A stretch of 39,402 nucleotides of DNA from CAZUQA01 sp964622375 (GCA_964622375.1 CAZUQA010000095.1:1-39402), one strand, 5' to 3'. Shown: positions 24,961 through 33,781, counted from the first letter of the stretch. Translations and numbers: made by a program. The notes: generated by a model from the letters alone, not told the origin.

Positions 24961-25019
24961 TCAGCTAAGCAATAAAGCAGCTGTAGCGGATAGTTTAAAA
25001 TGATTGCGGAATAAAAAAG

Positions 25020-25069
25020 ACGATAAATCCTTTATACTTAGTTTTGACAAAAAGAAAGGGATTTATCGT
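25020..25069. repeat. Inverted repeat enclosing a TTGACA box
   Basis: ACGATAAATCC (25020-25030) and GGATTTATCGT (25059-25069) are perfect 11-bp inverted copies, 28 bp apart, with further CCTTT/AAAGGG pairing inside. A consensus -35-like TTGACA lies between them at 25044-25049. It sits between the DtxR-type gene and the ZIP gene, so it may be control DNA or a remnant of an insertion-element end. Confidence 0.5.
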
Positions 25070-25162
25070 ATGAATATCTTAGCACAAATAATTAAAGAAA
25101 ACTATCATGACATTTATTCAGCAGTTGTATTCAGCTTTGACAAGTCAAAAACAATATGCTAA
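25070..25162 (+). CDS. Small open frame of 30 residues, function unknown
   Basis: ATG immediately follows the right arm of the inverted repeat; the peptide begins MNILAQIIKENYHDIY and ends in DKSKTIC before TAA. AAAGGGATTTATCGT upstream is a tolerable SD. It could be a leader peptide for the ZIP gene (stop 45 nt before its ATG) or the stub of a lost transposase. I recognise no family and give it low confidence. Confidence 0.3.
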   Translation: MNILAQIIKENYHDIYSAVVFSFDKSKTIC

Positions 25163-25206
25163 GCTTATTTCAGTTAGTCACAACTAACTGGACATCAGGT
25201 GGATTT

Positions 25207-25989
25207 ATGGAAATAATCTTCATCAGCATCATTGCCGGAGTAGTCGGTACCGGCTTGGGCGGTTTTATCACTTCCCTTTTTACTTTTAATGACAATAAGA
25301 TCATCAGTTCTTTATTGGCTTTTGCCGGTGGGGTTATGGCTAGCATCGTTTTCTTTGAGATAATACCGGAAGCCATCAATCACGCTAATTTCACCATAAC
25401 CATAGTCGGTACAGTCGTGGGTATCATTGCCGTCATGTTGATTAATAACTATATCGATAAACGCTCGAACAAACAAAAAAGCAACAGCGCTCTCCATGAG
25501 AGTTTTGCGGAATTCTATCACAAAGGTGCCCTAACTCCTAAGCAAAAAAACCTCTTTAATGTCGGGATTTTGATGTTTTTATCTATTGCTTTTCATGGCT
25601 TACCCGAAGGTTTGATAATCGGTGCTGCCGGAGCTCACAATATTGCTTTAAGTATTACTATCGCAATTATGCTGGGCTTGCATAACATCCCTGAAGGTAT
25701 GGCAGTGGCTGCGCCTTTGATTTCCGGTGGTCTCAGTAAACCCAAAGCTGTTATTTTGAGCATACTGGCCGGTTGTCCGGCGGTTTTTGGAGCACTGATT
25801 GGTTTATTTCTCGGTAACTTGTCTAATCTAGCGCTTGCCCTCTCTTTTTCCATCTCCGGTGGGGCGATGCTCTATGTCGTTTTTGGTGAGCTTTTACCCC
25901 AATCAAGCTATCTAAGCAAAGATCGTATTCCGACTATTGTTTTACTGTTTGGGATTTTATTGGGTTTATTCATCACTGAAATTCTCTAG
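25207..25989 (+). CDS. ZIP-family divalent metal transporter (ZupT-like)
   Basis: A 260-residue, eight-helix metal permease for Zn2+, Mn2+ or Fe2+. The central metal site is visible as FHGLPEGLIIGAAGAHN and GLHNIPEGMAVAAPL (HxxPEG and HNxPEG on helices IV and V). A cytoplasmic loop (IDKRSNKQKSN) follows helix III. I chose ATG 25207: AGGTGG stands before it and the protein then begins with helix I; the alternative start at 25156 has no SD and a polar extension. The divergent DtxR/MntR-type regulator suggests metal-dependent control. Ends at a strong bidirectional terminator. Confidence 0.9.
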   Translation: MEIIFISIIAGVVGTGLGGFITSLFTFNDNKIISSLLAFAGGVMASIVFFEIIPEAINHANFTITIVGTVVGIIAVMLINNYIDKRSNKQKSNSALHESFAEFYHKGALTPKQKNLFNVGILMFLSIAFHGLPEGLIIGAAGAHNIALSITIAIMLGLHNIPEGMAVAAPLISGGLSKPKAVILSILAGCPAVFGALIGLFLGNLSNLALALSFSISGGAMLYVVFGELLPQSSYLSKDRIPTIVLLFGILLGLFITEIL

Positions 25990-26014
25990 TTTCTTCTTAG
26001 TCACTAATTAGCCT

Positions 26015-26043
26015 GCAAAAAAAGAGCCCATGCTCTTTTTTGC
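26015..26043. terminator. Bidirectional terminator
   Basis: GCAAAAAAAGAGC (26015-26027), loop CCAT, GCTCTTTTTTGC (26032-26043). It serves the ZIP gene on the plus strand and the beta-helix protein on the minus strand. Confidence 0.9.
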
Positions 26044-26046
26044 TTA

Positions 26047-28176
26047 TTATTCTTTCCTTTTTCTTTTTTTAAACACCAGAATTCCGCTGCCCCCAATCAA
26101 CAACAAACTAAGCAGCAACAGGCTAAGCGTATCCCCGGTTGCCGGTTGGCTTACGGAGCTGCGCCAATTGGCTGTCAAGCTCACATTTCTTTCCGGCATG
26201 ATAAAAGTTGTTGTTTGACTTTTTTTATTAGTTAACACAATGCCATCCGGGCAGGACCAACCGACAAAGATAAAGCCTGCCCTTTCTCCGGCAGCGATTG
26301 TCACTAACTCACCTTTTTCATAGAAACCGGCACCACTGTCTTGAGCATAGCTAGCATGGATCGTCACTTGATACATGGTGGTAGCCATTGTTTCGTCAGC
26401 TTGCCAATGTGCATAAACGGTAACCGCACTCTGAGGCATAATAAAACTGGTAGTTGGGTTTAACGCTTCTACAAAGACAAGGTCAGAGGGCCCTGTCCAA
26501 TTGACAAAGTGATAACCTGCTCTTTCTCCGGCAGCAATATTGACTGTCGTTCCCGCTTCATAGGCACCTGTGCCGCTGTTAGTGGCATTGCTGCCAACGA
26601 CGGTGACGTTGTATGTTTGTGGCTCTACCGGCGCTTGTTGCAATGTCAAATACTTAAAATTCGTTTCCGTGATACCAACTACAGCTTCCATATTTTCGCT
26701 CATGAAATAAACTGTCGGCCAAATAACTAAAGTTGTGTCATTGAAGATTTCACCATCTTTTCCCCAATAGCGACCCTGCCCTTGATTAGTGAAAATTTCA
26801 GATTCCAGCAATACTGTACTTACTAGATCAATCGCAACTGCGTTTTTCCCCCAGAATACCCCACCATCGATAGCTTCAACTTTACCGCTATCTTCTGGCA
26901 TTACTTTACTGTTATAAAGGGCACTATAATAGCCAATAAAAGTCCCTCCGGAAATCAGTCTGATAGTACCACTGTTACAAACGGCATAACCTTGGTCGAC
27001 ATTTCTGATTTTTCCCCCTTTGATCTCTTCAATTATGCCGGCATTAGTATTGAAAATACCATATCTAGTAACGCCGACAATATCTAAAGCCGAACCGCCA
27101 ATTTCCTTGATAGTAGCCGCATTGTAAATCCCATTTGTGTTGCCATTAAAGTTACCGCCGCTTATCTTATGGACTACAGCTTTCTGCAAAACAACCAAGG
27201 CTATTTCACCATTGAAGTTTCCACTTTTAATTTCATTGATTCTGGCATTTTCCCCTTCAAGCTGCAAAGCATAATAGCCGCTAACATCAACATTAGCTAT
27301 ACTGCCGATTCCCGTAGCTTGCGGATAAGTACCATAAACATCAGCGACAACATTAATCCCGATATATTGATTTGTTGGACTGTTTTTAGCGACAAAAGTA
27401 CCGCCGTTTATTTCTTCAACCCAAGCCCCCCTTAGTATCGCTAAGGGCGCAAAACTAGCTGCTTCAAAATAACCACCGCTTATTATCCCGATAGTCGCTT
27501 CATTTTGCAACACAAAACCGTTACTCACCCCGGTCCCACTTTTGATAAAACGTCCCCCACTGATTTTTTCAATGCGTGTATCTTTATCACTGGCATGTAC
27601 CGCAAATTCATTGCCGATAAACTCGCCGCTTTTTATTTCCGTAATCCGGGCTCCACTTTCCAGGACGATGGCGATATTAGCTTCGATTGAACCGCCATTT
27701 ATACTGGCTACAGCCCTAGAGCCCTCCAGCTGTAAGCCATAACTGCGCCCGCTACACTTGATTTTAACACCGTCATTTAATAACAACTCTCCATTTAGTA
27801 CTCTGACTACCTGATAGTTATAACTTAATGTCAATAAATTGCTTTTATCGCCAGCACCCAGAGTTAATTTCCCACCGCCAATGACATCCAGCATGTAAGA
27901 TAAGGTTACGGTATGCTTGCCATCAACTGCGACTATTGTAATATCCGCTAAAATCTGGATATACCCGGGATCACTAAAACTATCGCTGATTTCAATGGTA
28001 GCTTGCCCCAGATTATTGGCATCATCTATGGCGGCAGCTAAATTAATATAAGTTTTCCCGGTCTCCACGATTTTTACCGGTTCTCCAACCGCTCGAATTT
28101 CCTCTTCTTTCAGTATTAAGCTAATTATTACCACCAGGGCTAATAAGATAGCTGTGATCTTTCCATATTTTTTCAC
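26047..28176 (-). CDS. Secreted beta-helix-like surface protein with InlB-type repeats and sorting-like tail
   Basis: 709 residues; SD AAAGGAG. Signal peptide 1-29 (KITAILLALVVIISLIL core). Residues ~35-500 consist of short glycine-rich rungs such as INGGSIEANIAIVLESGARI, EIKSGEF, KISGGRF and IISGGYFEA, as in right-handed beta-helix adhesins. Two divergent InlB B-like repeats follow at 522-592 and 602-672, both with YEAG/YEKG, TIAAGERAG(Y/F)xFVxW and TxFIMP. The C-terminus is QPATGD (677-682), a hydrophobic stretch and KKRKRKE, like a sortase signal with Q in place of L of LPxTG. Likely wall-anchored adhesin or glycan-binding protein. No sortase is in the window. Confidence 0.82.
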   Translation of the reverse strand: MKKYGKITAILLALVVIISLILKEEEIRAVGEPVKIVETGKTYINLAAAIDDANNLGQATIEISDSFSDPGYIQILADITIVAVDGKHTVTLSYMLDVIGGGKLTLGAGDKSNLLTLSYNYQVVRVLNGELLLNDGVKIKCSGRSYGLQLEGSRAVASINGGSIEANIAIVLESGARITEIKSGEFIGNEFAVHASDKDTRIEKISGGRFIKSGTGVSNGFVLQNEATIGIISGGYFEAASFAPLAILRGAWVEEINGGTFVAKNSPTNQYIGINVVADVYGTYPQATGIGSIANVDVSGYYALQLEGENARINEIKSGNFNGEIALVVLQKAVVHKISGGNFNGNTNGIYNAATIKEIGGSALDIVGVTRYGIFNTNAGIIEEIKGGKIRNVDQGYAVCNSGTIRLISGGTFIGYYSALYNSKVMPEDSGKVEAIDGGVFWGKNAVAIDLVSTVLLESEIFTNQGQGRYWGKDGEIFNDTTLVIWPTVYFMSENMEAVVGITETNFKYLTLQQAPVEPQTYNVTVVGSNATNSGTGAYEAGTTVNIAAGERAGYHFVNWTGPSDLVFVEALNPTTSFIMPQSAVTVYAHWQADETMATTMYQVTIHASYAQDSGAGFYEKGELVTIAAGERAGFIFVGWSCPDGIVLTNKKSQTTTFIMPERNVSLTANWRSSVSQPATGDTLSLLLLSLLLIGGSGILVFKKRKRKE

Positions 28177-28323
28177 TTCACTACTCCTTTTACCGCTTAT
28201 TGTGAATTGCGAAAGCTCACTAAATTTAACATAGCTCTGCTAATAATCCCAATAATATGCCCAAAAAGCAGACAAGTTATTTTGTTTTCGTATAATTGTG
28301 TGCTTGGGTTTCCGCACAAATGA

Positions 28324-28344
28324 AAACCGCTGATTTAGCGGTTT
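28324..28344 (-). terminator. Terminator after tRNA-Lys
   Basis: AAACCGC (28324-28330) and GCGGTTT (28338-28344) form a 7-bp stem with a 7-nt loop; on the minus strand it is followed by TTCATTTG, a modest T-rich tract. Confidence 0.55.
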
Positions 28345-28352
28345 ATTGGTAG

Positions 28353-28428
28353 TGGTGACCAGCGAGGGGCTCGAACCCTCGACCCACTGATTAAGAGTCA
28401 GTTGCTCTGCCAACTGAGCTAGCCGGCC
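28353..28428 (-). tRNA. tRNA-Lys (anticodon CTT)
   Basis: 76 nt including an encoded CCA. Acceptor stem GGCCGGC/GCTGGTC, discriminator A, anticodon loop CTCTTAA (anticodon CTT, reads AAG), T-arm GAGGGTTCGAGCCCCTC. It begins 30 nt after the coaX stop on the same strand and is probably on the coaX transcript. Confidence 0.95.
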
Positions 28429-28458
28429 ATCGAAACAGCATAACAATTATAGCAATAA

Positions 28459-29205
28459 TCAGAGTTCATTATCAATGATTTTATTGATGCCATACAACAA
28501 CAACTGGGGATCATGATTCATACCTTGCAGATACTTGGTAAAGTAGTGAGAATAGCCACCGGTGACCACAGTTGTGGCTTTCATGTTATAACGTTGTTCC
28601 AGCAAAGCTCCGTAACAATGAATGTTAGCTAACTCCCCATAATACAAGCCGGCTTTGATAGCTTCCTCGGTATTGTCACCTAAGACATCACGGGGCGCAC
28701 TTAACTCCATAGCCGGTAAATGCGGAATATTATGTAACATGGTTTCTAAAGTCTGTTTCATCCCCGGCTTAATGGCAACCCCGATGATCTTTAAGTTTTC
28801 ATCTATCACCATAGTCTTAGTAGCACTACCTAAATCAAAGACGATTATCGGTGCCGGATACTTGATGATAGCGCCATAATAAGCCGCAATGAAATCCGCT
28901 CCCAGCTCATTGCGATTCTCGGCATTAATTACCAACTGCGGTAGGTTTTCTGGGCTTATCACAAACAGGGGGCCGTAAGCTTCCAACGTCTTCACAATCG
29001 CCGGCAAAAAGCGCGGTACCACACAAGAAAGGCCAATTTTAGTGACTTCAAAGCCCACAATAAAATCGCTGACCCACTTACTAAACTCCGCCTGACTAAA
29101 ATCGGCAGTCAGATAGTTGACGGTTTTTACTAAGTCTTCATTAATAAAACTTCCAATATTGATGCTGGTATTTCCCACATCGCAGGCTAATTTAATTTTT
29201 TCCAT
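28459..29205 (-). CDS. coaX: Type III pantothenate kinase
   Basis: A 248-residue ASKHA-fold kinase for the first step of coenzyme A synthesis, pantothenate to 4'-phosphopantothenate. Motifs: DVGNTSINIG near residues 9-18, SCVVPRF near 60-66, NELGADFIAAYYGA near 98-111 (the GAD(R/F) motif with catalytic Asp), FDLGSATKTMVID near 123-135 and VAIKPGMKQTLETM near 142-155. Length is usual for CoaX. GSATK replaces the common GTATT, a mild departure. Followed by tRNA-Lys; upstream 29206-29448 separates it from the divergent IclR gene. Confidence 0.93.
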   Translation of the reverse strand: MEKIKLACDVGNTSINIGSFINEDLVKTVNYLTADFSQAEFSKWVSDFIVGFEVTKIGLSCVVPRFLPAIVKTLEAYGPLFVISPENLPQLVINAENRNELGADFIAAYYGAIIKYPAPIIVFDLGSATKTMVIDENLKIIGVAIKPGMKQTLETMLHNIPHLPAMELSAPRDVLGDNTEEAIKAGLYYGELANIHCYGALLEQRYNMKATTVVTGGYSHYFTKYLQGMNHDPQLLLYGINKIIDNEL

Positions 29206-29400
29206 TGCCTAAAGATAGTACCATTTCCCCCCCACTATTTCAATCTGTACCAGCATTCCTATAAAAAGCTTAATATCTGGTGTTTTAAGCAATTTTAGCC
29301 ATTATATTATTGGTGTATTCTTTATGTGGGAACAATCTAGATTTTTATTTGATTTAGTTCGGCTTTCGTGAACGGCTATAGTATTTTTCTGAACTTTTCC

Positions 29401-29428
29401 TTGTTATTTGCTTGTTTTATGCTAATAT
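29401..29428 (+). promoter_or_regulatory. Candidate promoter of the meta-cleavage operon
   Basis: TTGTTA (29401-29406) and TAATAT (29423-29428), spacing 16 bp, about 21 nt before the IclR-gene ATG. The short leader then contains the SD CAGGGGGG. Confidence 0.5.
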
Positions 29429-29448
29429 ATAGATACAGGGGGGTAAAT

Positions 29449-30234
29449 ATGAGTATAAATAATAAAAAATCGGACTCTCACGTTCAATCACTGGCTCGCG
29501 CCTTTGAATTATTGGAAGTTTTATCAATGGAAAAACAGGATTTATCCTTAACCGAAATCGCTTTACGCTTGAAATGGCCAAAGAGCACGGTTCATGGTCT
29601 TCTTTCAACTTTACGCGATTATCGCTATGTTGATCAATCGGCGATTAACGGTCGCTATCGTTTAGGTCTTCGCCTATTTGAGTTAGGTCACAAAGTAGCC
29701 CAAAACTGGGATATTCGCTCTACCGCTTTACCGATAATGCAAAAACTAAATCGCCAGTACGGGGAAATGGTGCAATTAGCCACGGAGGATGTCGGTGATG
29801 TTTTCTATATCGAAAAAGTTGACTCTACGCAAATAATAAAAATTGTTTCCGAAATCGGGGCCCGCTTACCAATTCATTGTTCGGCTTTAGGTAAAGTTTT
29901 ATTAGCTTACATGCCAATCAACGATGTCAGAATCATTCTCAACCGAAAGGGCCTTGTTCGAATGACGAAAAACACAATAACAGAAATTGAAGATTTGGAA
30001 ATGGAATTAAGTAAAATTCGGGAACAAGGATATTCCTTTGATGATCAAGAAATTATGGAAGGTCTGCGTTGCGTAGCCGCCCCAATTTATGATATGAATG
30101 GCGAGGTTCATTACGCCGTCAGTATATCAGCTATGGCTGATCGCTTAATCGACGACTATTTTGAAAAAGTTAAGCATTCTGTGATTTTGGCCGCCCAAGA
30201 GATTTCCTATAATATGGGCTACCGCAATCGTTAA
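29449..30234 (+). CDS. IclR-family transcriptional regulator
   Basis: A 261-residue regulator. Winged HTH at ~10-70 (LARAFELLEVLSMEKQDLSL, TEIALRLKWPKSTVHGLLST), then an IclR effector domain (IHCSALGKVLLAYMP, RGYSFDDQE-like GYSFDDQEIMEGLRCVAAPI, VSISAMADRL). I chose ATG 29449 with GGGGGG at 5-6 nt; a start at 29368 would add a hydrophobic 27-residue stretch foreign to the family and would cover the promoter. It is the first gene of the catabolic operon and ends 35 nt before the hydrolase gene. IclR proteins often control aromatic catabolism (for example PcaR, PobR, CatR types), so a catechol-pathway effector is likely. Confidence 0.92.
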   Translation: MSINNKKSDSHVQSLARAFELLEVLSMEKQDLSLTEIALRLKWPKSTVHGLLSTLRDYRYVDQSAINGRYRLGLRLFELGHKVAQNWDIRSTALPIMQKLNRQYGEMVQLATEDVGDVFYIEKVDSTQIIKIVSEIGARLPIHCSALGKVLLAYMPINDVRIILNRKGLVRMTKNTITEIEDLEMELSKIREQGYSFDDQEIMEGLRCVAAPIYDMNGEVHYAVSISAMADRLIDDYFEKVKHSVILAAQEISYNMGYRNR

Positions 30235-30269
30235 TAATAAACCAAAAGGGAAAATGGGGGTTATTTATT

Positions 30270-31088
30270 ATGAGTGGCAGAGTAGAAATTGCAAACAGCA
30301 TTAAGACTGGAGATTTTTTCACTAACTATCATGATCGGGGAAGCGCTTACCCTGTTGTTTTCTTGCATGGTAGCGGCCCTGGAGTATCAGCTTGGGCTAA
30401 TTGGAATAAATTATTTCCTTTATTAGAAAATAATTATCGTATCATCGCCCCGGACATGGCGGGGTTTGGTTATAGCGAAAGACTAATTGATAGTATCTAT
30501 GGTTTGAGTCTCTGGGTCCAACAAATAAGCGATCTGTTAACCGCCTTAAATCTTGAGCGAGTTAATCTCGTCGGCAATTCTTTTGGTGGTGCCTTAGCTA
30601 TCGCTCTCGCCCTTAATTATCCCGAAAAAATCAATAAAATGGTGTTGATGGGTAGTATGGGTGTCAATTTTGCATTAACTGAGGGCTTAGATAAAGTTTG
30701 GGGTTATCAACCCAGCGTAGAAAATATGCGCGAGCTTTTAGACATCTTTACCTATGACAGCAGCTTTGCGACAGCTGATTTGATTAAGACCCGTTATGAG
30801 TCCAGTATTCAGGAAGGCTTCCAAGAAAGCTTTTCCCGCATGTTTCCCGCACCCCGACAAAGCAGCATCGCAGCTTTGGCTGCTTATGAGGATTTATTGC
30901 CTAATATCACCCAAGAAACTTTGATCATTCATGGTCGGGAAGATCGGGTTATTCCTTTGGAAAACTCTTATAAATTGCTCAAATTGATCGACAAAGCTCA
31001 GCTCCATGTCTTTGGTCACTGTGGACACTGGACACAAATCGAACACACTGAAGAATTCGCCCAGCTTTTACTAAATTTCTTTCAGTAA
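30270..31088 (+). CDS. dmpD: 2-hydroxymuconate semialdehyde (meta-cleavage product) hydrolase
   Basis: A 272-residue alpha/beta hydrolase that hydrolyses the C-C bond of the ring-fission product to 2-hydroxypenta-2,4-dienoate plus formate (from catechol) or another acid. Catalytic triad: S104 in LVGNSFGGAL, D225 in HGREDRVIP, H253 in GHCGHWTQIEH. The oxyanion-hole segment FLHGSGPGVSAWANW (31-45) is the form typical of XylF/DmpD/TodF/MhpC enzymes rather than of general esterases. SD GGGGG lies before ATG. Position at the head of hydratase-dehydrogenase-aldolase genes supports the assignment; preferred ring substituent is unknown. Confidence 0.92.
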   Translation: MSGRVEIANSIKTGDFFTNYHDRGSAYPVVFLHGSGPGVSAWANWNKLFPLLENNYRIIAPDMAGFGYSERLIDSIYGLSLWVQQISDLLTALNLERVNLVGNSFGGALAIALALNYPEKINKMVLMGSMGVNFALTEGLDKVWGYQPSVENMRELLDIFTYDSSFATADLIKTRYESSIQEGFQESFSRMFPAPRQSSIAALAAYEDLLPNITQETLIIHGREDRVIPLENSYKLLKLIDKAQLHVFGHCGHWTQIEHTEEFAQLLLNFFQ

Positions 31089-31099
31089 GTGAGGGTATT

Positions 31100-31888
31100 A
31101 TGAAAAAACAGACAACAGCCTACGCTGCCGCTTTGTATGAAGCACAAATTAGCAAACAAGCTATTCCGGCTTTTAGCTCCTTGAATCCGGATTTTACTGT
31201 GGACCAAGCCTATGAAGTTCAAATGATCAATGTGGCTAAGCAACTGGCTGGCGGTGACATTATCTCCGGCAAAAAAATCGGTTTGACCTCCCTGGCTATG
31301 CAAAAACTGCTCAATGTCGCGGAACCAGATTTTGGTCATCTCTTTCAATCGATGGATTGCTTTGATGGTAAAATTGACAGCAGTAAGCTCCTACAACCAA
31401 AAATCGAAGCCGAGATTGCTTTTATCCTCAAGGCTGATTTAAGTGGCGGTGCGGTTACGGTAACTGATGTATTAAAAGCCACTGACTATTTAGTCGCGGC
31501 TTTTGAAGTCGTTGATAGCCGCATTGCCGACTGGAAAATCAAGCTACCCGATACGATTGCCGATAATGCTTCCAGCGGTTGTTATGTCTTAGGTACTAAA
31601 AGAATAGCTCCAAAGACTTTAGACTTAGCTACGGTAACTCTGTCTCTCTATAAAACTAAGGCCGGGAAAGAAGAATTAATCAATCAGGGCTCTGGTTATG
31701 ATGTCTTAGGTCATCCGGCAGTAGCTGTCGCTTGGTTAGCTAATAAACTTTGGCACTATGGTGTCAGTTTGCAAGCCGGAGAAGTGATTCTTTCCGGCGC
31801 TTTAAGTGCGGCGCCGCCGGCGCAACGCGGTGACAGCTTTAAAGCCGTCTTTTCCGACTTTGGCATACTAGAGGCTAGCTTTATATGA
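31100..31888 (+). CDS. dmpE: 2-oxopent-4-enoate hydratase
   Basis: A 262-residue cytosolic enzyme of the fumarylacetoacetase-like/MhpD family. It adds water to 2-hydroxypenta-2,4-dienoate to give 4-hydroxy-2-oxovalerate. Family sequence: DQAYEVQMINV near 35-45, ISGKKIGLTSLAMQKLL near 55-71, PKIEAEIAFILK near 99-110 (metal-binding Glu pair), VAAFEVVDSRIADW near 132-145, NASSGCYVLG near 155-164. SD GAGGG before ATG; stop overlaps the next start by four bases (ATGA), showing translational coupling. Confidence 0.92.
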   Translation: MKKQTTAYAAALYEAQISKQAIPAFSSLNPDFTVDQAYEVQMINVAKQLAGGDIISGKKIGLTSLAMQKLLNVAEPDFGHLFQSMDCFDGKIDSSKLLQPKIEAEIAFILKADLSGGAVTVTDVLKATDYLVAAFEVVDSRIADWKIKLPDTIADNASSGCYVLGTKRIAPKTLDLATVTLSLYKTKAGKEELINQGSGYDVLGHPAVAVAWLANKLWHYGVSLQAGEVILSGALSAAPPAQRGDSFKAVFSDFGILEASFI

Positions 31889-32772
31889 GTGATAAAGTGA
31901 AAGTCGCCATAATTGGTCCCGGTAATATCGGTACTGACTTGATGTACAAAGTATTCCGTAGCGAGCTGTTAGAAATGGGAATGATGATTGGCATCATGGA
32001 ATCCGAAGGCATCAGTCGGGCTACTGCTTTGGGCATCCCAAGCTCAATAGCCGGCGTTGCAGCTCTTAAAGAGCAGCCGGAAATTAAAATAGCCTTTGAT
32101 GCCACCAGCGCCGCGGCTCATAGTAGATTTAACGCTCCTTTATTAAAGGAACTTGGTATAATTGCCATTGACTTAACCCCAGCCGCTTTGGGTCCTTATT
32201 GTGTACCCAGTGTCAACTTAGCTCAACTCCATTTAGAAAAGAATATCAATATGGTTACCTGTGGCGGTCAAGCCACCATACCTATAGTTTATGCTATTTC
32301 CCGGATAGCCGGTGCCGCCTACGCCGAAATTGTGGCTTGCATTGCTTCGAAAAGTGCCGGTCCGGGCACCCGAGCAAATATGGATGAATTTACCGAAACC
32401 ACCTCAGAGGGTTTAGTGAAAATCGGTCAAGCTGATAAAGCCAAAGCAATAATCATTCTCAATCCTGCCGAACCGCCTTTGATGATGACTAACACCATCA
32501 TGGTTAAGGTCAAAAATGATAAAGTGCCATTTGAGAAAATTCAAGCTTCGATTAATGCCATGGTTGAGGAAATTAAGGTCTATGTACCGGGTTATCAACT
32601 GCGCTTACCGCCAATCATGGAAGGTGATACTGTTACCACTATCGTCCAAGTTGAAGGCCAGGCTGACTTCTTGCCGGCTTACTCCGGAAATTTGGATATT
32701 ATTAACGCCGCGGCGATTCGAGCAGCCGAAGTATTCGCTAAGAAGCTCCAAGAAGAAAAGATGGCGGGTTAA
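31885..32772 (+). CDS. dmpF: Acetaldehyde dehydrogenase (acylating), DmpF/MhpF type
   Basis: A 295-residue NAD+- and CoA-dependent dehydrogenase that turns acetaldehyde into acetyl-CoA. N-terminal Rossmann motif VAIIGPGNIGTDLMYKV (7-23), catalytic C126 in NMVTCGGQATIP, KSAGPGTRANMDEFT near 154-168 and LPPIMEGDTVTTIVQVEGQA near 240-260. In this family the dehydrogenase channels acetaldehyde from its aldolase partner; the aldolase gene starts one base after this stop, which fits a bifunctional complex. Overlaps the hydratase gene by 4 bp. Confidence 0.95.
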   Translation: MSDKVKVAIIGPGNIGTDLMYKVFRSELLEMGMMIGIMESEGISRATALGIPSSIAGVAALKEQPEIKIAFDATSAAAHSRFNAPLLKELGIIAIDLTPAALGPYCVPSVNLAQLHLEKNINMVTCGGQATIPIVYAISRIAGAAYAEIVACIASKSAGPGTRANMDEFTETTSEGLVKIGQADKAKAIIILNPAEPPLMMTNTIMVKVKNDKVPFEKIQASINAMVEEIKVYVPGYQLRLPPIMEGDTVTTIVQVEGQADFLPAYSGNLDIINAAAIRAAEVFAKKLQEEKMAG

Positions 32773-32773
32773 C

Positions 32774-33781
32774 ATGAAAAAAGTTACTATTGTCGATACT
32801 ACTTTACGTGATGGCAGCCATGCCGTCAGCCACAGTTTCAACGTTGAACAAGCAGCCACTATCGCTGCCGGCTTAGAAGAAGCCAGTGTTGCTATCATGG
32901 AAGTTTCTCATGGTGATGGCTTGGGCGGCTCCAGTATAACTTATGGCCAATCAACTATCAATCAACTGGAGTTAGTCAAAGCTGCCGCCAGCAAAGTGCA
33001 GAATACCAAAATTGCCGTACTCTTATTACCGGGTATCGGCACTATTGAAGACTTAAAACAAGCTAAAGAAGCCGGGGCCACGGTAGTACGTGTTGCTACC
33101 CACGTTACGGAAGCTGATGTTGCAGCTCAACATATTGCTGCCGCAAAAGAATTAAATATGATGGTCGTCGGTTTTTTGATGATGGTCCACATGACAGATA
33201 CAGAACGGGTAGTCCAAGAAGCTCTTAAAATGGAAAGCTATGGTTCGGATTACCTCAACTTGGCAGATTCTGCCGGTTACCTTTTACCAGATGATGTCAG
33301 CAAACTGATTAAAGCAGTTAAATCAGTTGTGAAGATTCCTGTCGGCTTTCATGCTCACAACAATCTGGCTTTAGCTATGGCTAATTCTCTGGCTGCCGTC
33401 GATGCCGGCGCCGAGTTTTTAGACGCCACACTTTGTGGTTTGGGTGCAGGAGCGGGGAATACCCAACTCGAAGTGTTGGTCGGGGTTTTGCAACGCCGGG
33501 AAATAGAAACCGGAGTTGATTTTTACAAATTGATGGACTTGGCACAAAATGTCGTCCGACCGTTGATGCAAAGACCGCAGTTAATTGACAGTGGTTCACT
33601 GATGCTGGGTTACGCCGGAGTCTATTCGTCTTTCTTGTTGCATGTCTATGCTGCTGCTAAGAAATACGACATAGAACCACGGGATATCCTGGTGGAACTC
33701 GGCAAACGCGGTTTAGTCGGCGGGCAGGAAGACTTGATTGTCGATGTCGCCTTTCAATTGAAAAACGGTGCGGAAAATTGA
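32774..33781 (+). CDS. dmpG: 4-hydroxy-2-oxovalerate aldolase, DmpG/MhpE type
   Basis: A 335-residue metal-dependent class II aldolase of the HMGL-like TIM-barrel family. It cleaves 4-hydroxy-2-oxovalerate to pyruvate and acetaldehyde. IVDTTLRDGSHAVSHSF (6-22) with Arg/Asp and the catalytic-base His20, metal ligands in GFHAHNN (H193, H195), LNLADSAGYLLPDD near 161-174, GLGAGAGNTQLEVLVG near 215-230, and the C-terminal DmpG communication domain (DLAQNVVRPLM onward, LVGGQEDLIVDVAF). ATG 32774 lies one base after the dehydrogenase stop. Its TGA overlaps the TTG start of the ferredoxin. Confidence 0.95.
   Translation: MKKVTIVDTTLRDGSHAVSHSFNVEQAATIAAGLEEASVAIMEVSHGDGLGGSSITYGQSTINQLELVKAAASKVQNTKIAVLLLPGIGTIEDLKQAKEAGATVVRVATHVTEADVAAQHIAAAKELNMMVVGFLMMVHMTDTERVVQEALKMESYGSDYLNLADSAGYLLPDDVSKLIKAVKSVVKIPVGFHAHNNLALAMANSLAAVDAGAEFLDATLCGLGAGAGNTQLEVLVGVLQRREIETGVDFYKLMDLAQNVVRPLMQRPQLIDSGSLMLGYAGVYSSFLLHVYAAAKKYDIEPRDILVELGKRGLVGGQEDLIVDVAFQLKNGAEN

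Noticed and set aside
25020..25069. MntR/DtxR consensus operator
   Set aside because: The inverted repeat does not resemble the known MntR or DtxR box sequences that I can recall, so no specific regulator is assigned.
28240..28446. 68-residue minus-strand frame
   Set aside because: It is a translation of tRNA-Lys and its terminator.
31801..31830. GC-rich GGCGCTTTAAGTGCGGCGCC stretch as a regulatory hairpin
   Set aside because: It lies within the hydratase coding frame and encodes conserved residues; no sign of separate function.
32516..32773. N-terminal extension of the aldolase gene
   Set aside because: It overlaps the dehydrogenase gene in another frame; the ATG at 32774 begins exactly at the conserved DTTLRDG domain.
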